Source: Lachnospiraceae bacterium
GTDB lineage: Bacteria > Bacillota_A > Clostridia > Lachnospirales > Lachnospiraceae
DNA length: 17,058 nucleotides
Direction of reading: 5' to 3'
NCBI GenBank assembly: GCA_017464045.1
Contig: JAFUEG010000131.1
Coordinates: 1-17,058, forward strand
Position numbers and translations under genes: made by a program. Below are positions 13,535 through 17,058 of the stretch, one piece after another; position 1 is the first letter of the stretch; each line of letters opens with the position of its first letter. The notes beneath the pieces were generated by a model. That model was not told the origin of the DNA. It did not search any database and worked only from the letters and a program-made list of their open reading frames with translations.

Positions 13535-14518
13535 ATGTCACTTCCTGATGTGACAAGGCGTATGTTTGATGCGTCTGATAAAAAGAGAGATGCTGGTCTA
13601 ACAACACCTGATGATATAATCAGGTATGATGATATAAGTTACGGAGAGTTTGAAAAATGGAATCTGCTTGATGTATATAGACCGAAAAATATAAAAAATA
13701 CAGAGGGTACAGAAAAAAAAAATTCTAAATCAACCGATATGAAAAGACTTCCGGTTATAGTAAGTTGTCATGGCGGAGGATGGGTGTACGGAGATAAGGA
13801 TGTATATCAGTATTATTGCATGAGTCTTGCCGAGAGGGGCTTTGCAGTTGTTAATTATTCTTACAGACTCGCACCTGAAGACAGGTTTCCTGCGTCTGTT
13901 TTGGATACAGATTCGGTTTTCAGATGGATATATGCCCATTCTTTGGAGTATGGTTTTGATACAGATAATGTTTTTGCGGTCGGAGATTCGGCAGGAGCAA
14001 ATTTACTTGGAATATATCTTAATTTAATGAATGATGAAAAATATGTTGAAAAAGTAAATTCATATATGCAGAATAAAGATTTTAATGATGAGAAATCCGA
14101 AACTTACAATAATATTATTTTTAAACCACAGGATAATCTGAAAATAAAAGCTGTTGCTTTAAACTGCGGTAAGTATAGCTTTACTTCTGAAAAGAACAAT
14201 GCAGGACTTAAGGATTTGGCGTGCTTTTTATTTGAAGATAACGGAACTGATGAGGAACTTGATTTAATAGATGTTATTCCCCATGTTAATGAAAAATTTC
14301 CTCCTGCATATGTTATGACAGCCACCGGAGATTTTCTTATGAAGGATGCGGGAAAGCTATGCGGCAGGTTGGAGGATATCGGAGTACCGTTTGAATATCA
14401 TTTTTATGCTGACGGAGAAAAGCCTTTGGGACATGTGTTCCATTGTAATATGAGACTTGATATGGCATCGGTATGTAATGATGATGAGTGCAGATTTTTC
14501 AGAAAATATATAGGGTAA
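13535..14518 (+). CDS. Alpha/beta-hydrolase, HSL-type esterase
   Basis: The protein has 327 residues. The oxyanion motif HGGGW is at 79-83, the nucleophile in GDSAG has S152, and the likely acid and base of the triad are D266 (TATGDFLMKDAG) and H300 (GHVFH). The pattern is that of hormone-sensitive-lipase-like carboxylesterases, which cut short-chain esters or acetyl groups. There is no signal peptide, so it should be cytoplasmic. AGGAGG at 13521-13526 lies within the previous gene's last codons, showing coupling. An insert of about 30 polar residues (171-200) between S152 and the core strands is a cap-like variation. The substrate is unknown; the pairing with an envelope protein suggests a cell-surface or lipid link, by inference only. 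Confidence 0.88.
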   Translation: MSLPDVTRRMFDASDKKRDAGLTTPDDIIRYDDISYGEFEKWNLLDVYRPKNIKNTEGTEKKNSKSTDMKRLPVIVSCHGGGWVYGDKDVYQYYCMSLAERGFAVVNYSYRLAPEDRFPASVLDTDSVFRWIYAHSLEYGFDTDNVFAVGDSAGANLLGIYLNLMNDEKYVEKVNSYMQNKDFNDEKSETYNNIIFKPQDNLKIKAVALNCGKYSFTSEKNNAGLKDLACFLFEDNGTDEELDLIDVIPHVNEKFPPAYVMTATGDFLMKDAGKLCGRLEDIGVPFEYHFYADGEKPLGHVFHCNMRLDMASVCNDDECRFFRKYIG

Positions 14519-14608
14519 AGATTTATATTTTACAGTTGATATATCTTTTGAGATATAGTGATGAAAATACAATTTGTTTTTAAAAGAAAAAATTAAAAAA
14601 TTAATTTA

Positions 14609-14628
14609 AATTTTAATCTAATTTTAAT
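14609..14628. promoter_or_regulatory. Direct repeat AATTTTAAT, 11-bp period, possible response-regulator site
   Basis: AATTTTAAT occurs at 14609-14617 and 14620-14628, one helical turn apart, upstream of AT-rich -10-like sequences (14648-14666). OmpR-class regulators bind such pairs, and one is encoded by the second gene downstream, so autoregulation is conceivable. The AT-rich background lowers the weight of the match. Confidence 0.35.
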
Positions 14629-14651
14629 TTTGGTCTAAGGACTCTCTAATA

Positions 14652-14739
14652 ATTATGGTTTATATTAGGTACTGTCAGGAGGACATAGAAAATAATAATC
14701 AGAAAATAAAAATCCTGATAAATAAATCAAAACCATAAT
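14652..14739 (+). other. Potential structured leader before the DUF4342 gene
   Basis: ATTATGGTTT (14652-14661) is perfectly complementary to AAACCATAAT (14730-14739), and nested inside are TCAGGA (14675-14680) and TCCTGA (14713-14718). Transcribed together they would fold into one long interrupted stem ending 27 bases before the start codon. If transcription starts after 14661 the outer helix cannot form. The rest of 14519-14766 is AT-rich. It holds one small hairpin, TATATCT/AGATATA (14540-14557), without a T-run, which is a weak terminator candidate for the esterase operon. Confidence 0.4.
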
Positions 14740-14766
14740 AGAGTTTAGGAAAGAGAGGATAAAGAT

Positions 14767-15297
14767 ATGGAAGAATTAGAAAAGGTTGAAAAGTTAAGAG
14801 AGCGTGCAAATGTTTCTTACGAGGAAGCCAAAGAGGCACTTGAAAAGTCAAACGGAGATTTACTTGATGCAATGGTTTATCTTGAAAAGCAGGGTAAGGT
14901 AAAATCCCCTGAGCAGACTTCATACTCAACAGATGCATCCGACCAGCCAAAGTATGCTGATGTTCCTGCCATAGTAAAAGAGGGTGAGGAAAGAAGCAAC
15001 GAGGAAAGCGTTGGTAAGAAGTTAGGTAAGATGCTCAAGAAGGCAGCAAGATATCTTAACGATAATCATCTTAAGGTTGAGCACAAGGATAAGACAATTC
15101 TTGATATACCTTTATGGGTAGCACTTATAGCACTCCTTGCAGCATGGTGGATACTTGTAATACTTATAATTGTTTCACTCTTCTGTGATTACAGATACAC
15201 AATAGTAGGAACAGGAAATAATGATGAGGTTAATAAGGTTATGGAAAAGGCTTCAGAGTTTACTGGACAGGTAAAGGATGAGTTCAAGAACAACTAA
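14767..15297 (+). CDS. UBA-like / DUF4342 membrane protein
   Basis: The protein has 176 residues. The first 45 (KLRERANVSYEEAKEALEKSNGDLLDAMVYLEKQGKV, about 9-45) form the three-helix UBA/TS-N fold seen at the N-terminus of elongation factor Ts. A polar linker of about 35 residues and a basic helix (about 80-110) follow, then one membrane segment (about 116-139) and a short tail. This layout matches proteins annotated DUF4342, whose function is not established. GAGAGGA lies before the ATG. It precedes the response regulator by 135 bases and probably belongs with that two-component system, perhaps as target or accessory sensor. The topology suggests the UBA-like part is cytoplasmic. Confidence 0.8.
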   Translation: MEELEKVEKLRERANVSYEEAKEALEKSNGDLLDAMVYLEKQGKVKSPEQTSYSTDASDQPKYADVPAIVKEGEERSNEESVGKKLGKMLKKAARYLNDNHLKVEHKDKTILDIPLWVALIALLAAWWILVILIIVSLFCDYRYTIVGTGNNDEVNKVMEKASEFTGQVKDEFKNN

Positions 15298-15432
15298 AAA
15301 GACAGACAATTTTAGATACAAGGTTCAAAATCCGGATTTTATCTGAAATGTTTATAGTTAAATATGAGAATGAAATCTCTGATTAAGCAAGATAGAATAA
15401 TAAAATAAAATGAAAAAAAGAGGGTAAGAACT

Positions 15433-16191
15433 ATGGGAGTAAAAATACTTGTGGTTGAGGATGAAGAAAAGCTTGCAAGATTTATCGAGCTTGAATTAAA
15501 GCATGAGGGATATGAGGTCGAGAAGGCTCATGATGGAAGAGTTGCACTTGATATGGCACTTGCAGGTGACTACACGCTGATACTGCTTGATATTATGCTC
15601 CCGGGCTTGAACGGATTGGAGGTTTTAAGAAGACTCCAAAATGAAAAGCCGACTCCGGTTATCCTTCTTACGGCAAGAGATGCCGTTATGGATAAGGTAT
15701 CGGGACTGGATGCCGGAGCTATTGATTATATTACAAAGCCATTTGCCATAGAGGAGCTTTTGGCGAGAATAAGAGTTGCACTTAAGACACATTGCAACAA
15801 TAATCAGCATACGGATTTGAATGATTATGCAGAAGTAAACGGTAATCTTGACAACTTAAATATGCCTGTCAATAAAGAAAGCGGACAGAGTGAAATATTT
15901 ATGATAAAGGATCTTGTGCTCGATGTACCAAAGCACAAAGTTACCTACAGAGGCGAGGAAATCGAGCTTACGAACAGGGAGTTTTTGATGTTAAAAACCC
16001 TGCTTGAAAATATAGATATAGTACTGTCGCGTGACACCCTTCTTGAAAAGGTGTGCGGCTATGACTATGTGGGAGAGACAAATGTTGTTGATGTATATAT
16101 AAGATACCTGCGAACCAAGATAGATGAGAAATATGATATCAAGCTGATACAGACAATTCGCGGGGTAGGATATGTTATCAAGTCGGAATAG
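15433..16191 (+). CDS. OmpR/PhoB-family response regulator
   Basis: This regulator is 252 residues long. The receiver domain (1-119) has the acidic pocket E9-D10, phospho-acceptor D53 (LLDIMLPG), T80 and K102 (ITKPF). The C-terminal winged helix (about 157-250) shows LTNREFLMLKTLLEN, the recognition region NVVDVYIRYLRTKID and the ending TIRGVGYVI. When phosphorylated by its partner kinase it should bind direct repeats in DNA. The linker (about 120-156) is unusually long and Asn-rich. AGAGGG lies before the ATG. The kinase gene follows after 139 bases. Targets are unknown; the repeat pair at 14609-14628 is one candidate. Confidence 0.95.
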   Translation: MGVKILVVEDEEKLARFIELELKHEGYEVEKAHDGRVALDMALAGDYTLILLDIMLPGLNGLEVLRRLQNEKPTPVILLTARDAVMDKVSGLDAGAIDYITKPFAIEELLARIRVALKTHCNNNQHTDLNDYAEVNGNLDNLNMPVNKESGQSEIFMIKDLVLDVPKHKVTYRGEEIELTNREFLMLKTLLENIDIVLSRDTLLEKVCGYDYVGETNVVDVYIRYLRTKIDEKYDIKLIQTIRGVGYVIKSE

Positions 16192-16274
16192 GATATGTCT
16201 ATTAAATTAATGATGTAATAGAATCATATACGATATGGATTATAAATACTGTATGAATATTATAATAAATAAAA

Positions 16275-16306
16275 ATGCCTGCTTTTTTAATTTAAAAGGC
16301 AGGCAT
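16275..16306 (+). other. Intra-operon hairpin between regulator and kinase genes
   Basis: ATGCCTGC (16275-16282) pairs GCAGGCAT (16299-16306), and the T- and A-rich bases between extend the stem with a few G-T pairs. No T-run follows on the plus strand, so it is not a standard terminator. It may mark partial termination, mRNA processing or stability control that sets the regulator-to-kinase ratio. The rest of the 16192-16330 spacer is AT-rich and holds nothing else I can support. Confidence 0.5.
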
Positions 16307-16330
16307 ATGTTATAGAAAGGTATATATACT

Positions 16331-17058
16331 ATGGCGGAGAGAAAACAGGAAAGTAAAAAAACCACATCCATTGCTAAAAAGCTTAACCGTCAGCATATGG
16401 TGAAAAAATGGGGATTATATTTTTCGAGTGATTTGTTTTTGCTTTTTGCGCTGACCTTTGGCTGGATGCTTTTTGTTGAGATTGACAGACTCGATTTTTT
16501 TGAATGGAACAGGGAAAGATGGCTTTCAATGCCTGATGGAATTACTTCACTTACCTATAATTTTTCTGATAGGGGAGAAAGGCTTGTCAGTATAAATGCA
16601 TATGGCGTGCTTATATTCAGTTTAATTATGGTGAGCATTGCATTTTTCTTTCAGATGATGAATCTTTTGCTGTCGCATTACGGAGATTACAGAAAGATAA
16701 GAAAGACACTTAAACCTCTTGATGACCTTGCTTTAAAGGCGGATGAGATAAGCCGTCTTACCTTTGATGAGCAGAAGTTTCATCGTATCGAGGATGCGAT
16801 TACACATATGAGTCCTGAGGATGAAAAGGCACTTTCACTTGGAGACGAGGATCTTATGGGTATCGAGCAGGCGATGAATAACCTGATAAAAAGAATGCAT
16901 GATACCTACAACCAGCAGGCGCGCTTTGTAAATGATGCTTCCCATGAGCTTCGTACACCGATTGCGGTTATCGAGGGCTATGCTAACATGCTTGACCGTT
17001 GGGGCAAGGAGGACGAGGCGGTACTTGATGAGTCCATAGCGGCTATAAAAAATGAGTC
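16331..17058 (+). CDS. Sensor histidine kinase (3' truncated by window end)
   Basis: The frame runs from the ATG at 16331 to the window edge, 242 codons. A basic N-terminus is followed by a membrane segment (about 31-49), a short external loop of about 40 residues (50-90), a second membrane segment (about 91-113), a HAMP-like linker and coiled region, and the dimerisation H-box FVNDASHELRTPIAV with H205 as phosphorylation site. The small loop suggests sensing within or close to the membrane. Its partner is surely the response regulator just upstream. AAAGG lies ten bases before the ATG, a rather long spacing that may lower kinase output. The ATP-binding domain is beyond the window. Confidence 0.92.
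   Translation, partial: MAERKQESKKTTSIAKKLNRQHMVKKWGLYFSSDLFLLFALTFGWMLFVEIDRLDFFEWNRERWLSMPDGITSLTYNFSDRGERLVSINAYGVLIFSLIMVSIAFFFQMMNLLLSHYGDYRKIRKTLKPLDDLALKADEISRLTFDEQKFHRIEDAITHMSPEDEKALSLGDEDLMGIEQAMNNLIKRMHDTYNQQARFVNDASHELRTPIAVIEGYANMLDRWGKEDEAVLDESIAAIKNE

Noticed and set aside
15327..15340. Perfect palindrome AAAATCCGGATTTT before the response regulator gene
   Set aside because: It has no loop for an RNA hairpin and no T-run. A 14-bp AT-rich palindrome alone is too little for an operator call, though it could be one.

Overview
The window looks like chromosomal DNA of an anaerobic, low-GC Firmicute, most likely a motile clostridium of the Lachnospiraceae type. The reasons are the AT-rich spacers, strong AGGAGG-type ribosome binding sites, several alternative (GTG/TTG) start candidates, many c-di-GMP and two-component proteins, and an [FeFe]-hydrogenase-like sensor protein. 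This taxonomic call is an inference from style and gene content. No rRNA, tRNA, CRISPR array or intact transposon was seen.

Layout. 1-220: 3' end of a sensor histidine kinase, followed by a YbaK-type aminoacyl-tRNA deacylase (247-723) and a strong terminator hairpin (833-893). 1023-1886: a solitary PD-(D/E)XK nuclease-like protein of the Rpn/transposase-associated type. 1918-1999: a structured leader with mutually exclusive hairpins, followed by a PnuC-type vitamin B3 transporter (2078-2770) and a Cys-motif membrane protein of unknown function (2851-3594). 3826-5484: a PAS / degenerate GGDEF / EAL phosphodiesterase behind a promoter region with phased repeats. It is closed by a very long hairpin (5501-5581). 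5686-8197: a DEDDh exonuclease with a C-terminal zinc ribbon and a 7TM / His-rich / HD-GYP phosphodiesterase. 8290-9439: lrgA-lrgB-like genes, translationally coupled. 9445-9586: a 142-bp nested palindrome, followed by a perfect 3 x 11-bp tandem repeat.

9751-11679 is the most unusual gene: a soluble protein with two ferredoxin clusters, an H-cluster domain keeping the four cysteine ligands, a further [4Fe-4S] domain and a complete methyl-accepting chemotaxis signalling hairpin. It reads as an [FeFe]-hydrogenase-derived chemoreceptor for H2 or redox state. A convergent traX-like gene (11683-12453, minus strand) follows. Divergent overlapping promoters then lead into a two-gene operon: a bitopic or double-anchored membrane protein of unknown function and a GDSAG alpha/beta-hydrolase. 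The window closes with a UBA-like/DUF4342 membrane protein (14767-15297), an OmpR-type response regulator (15433-16191), and a histidine kinase cut by the window edge (16331 onward).

How the parts fit together. The central block 3826-8197 groups two c-di-GMP phosphodiesterases of different classes (EAL and HD-GYP) around a DEDDh-fold 3'-5' exonuclease, the fold used by oligoribonuclease to clear pGpG. A c-di-GMP breakdown module is a plausible inference. The hydrogenase-like chemoreceptor nearby would fit with control of motility, but nothing in the sequence proves a functional link. The terminal cluster (UBA/DUF4342 protein, response regulator, kinase) looks like an envelope-sensing two-component unit.
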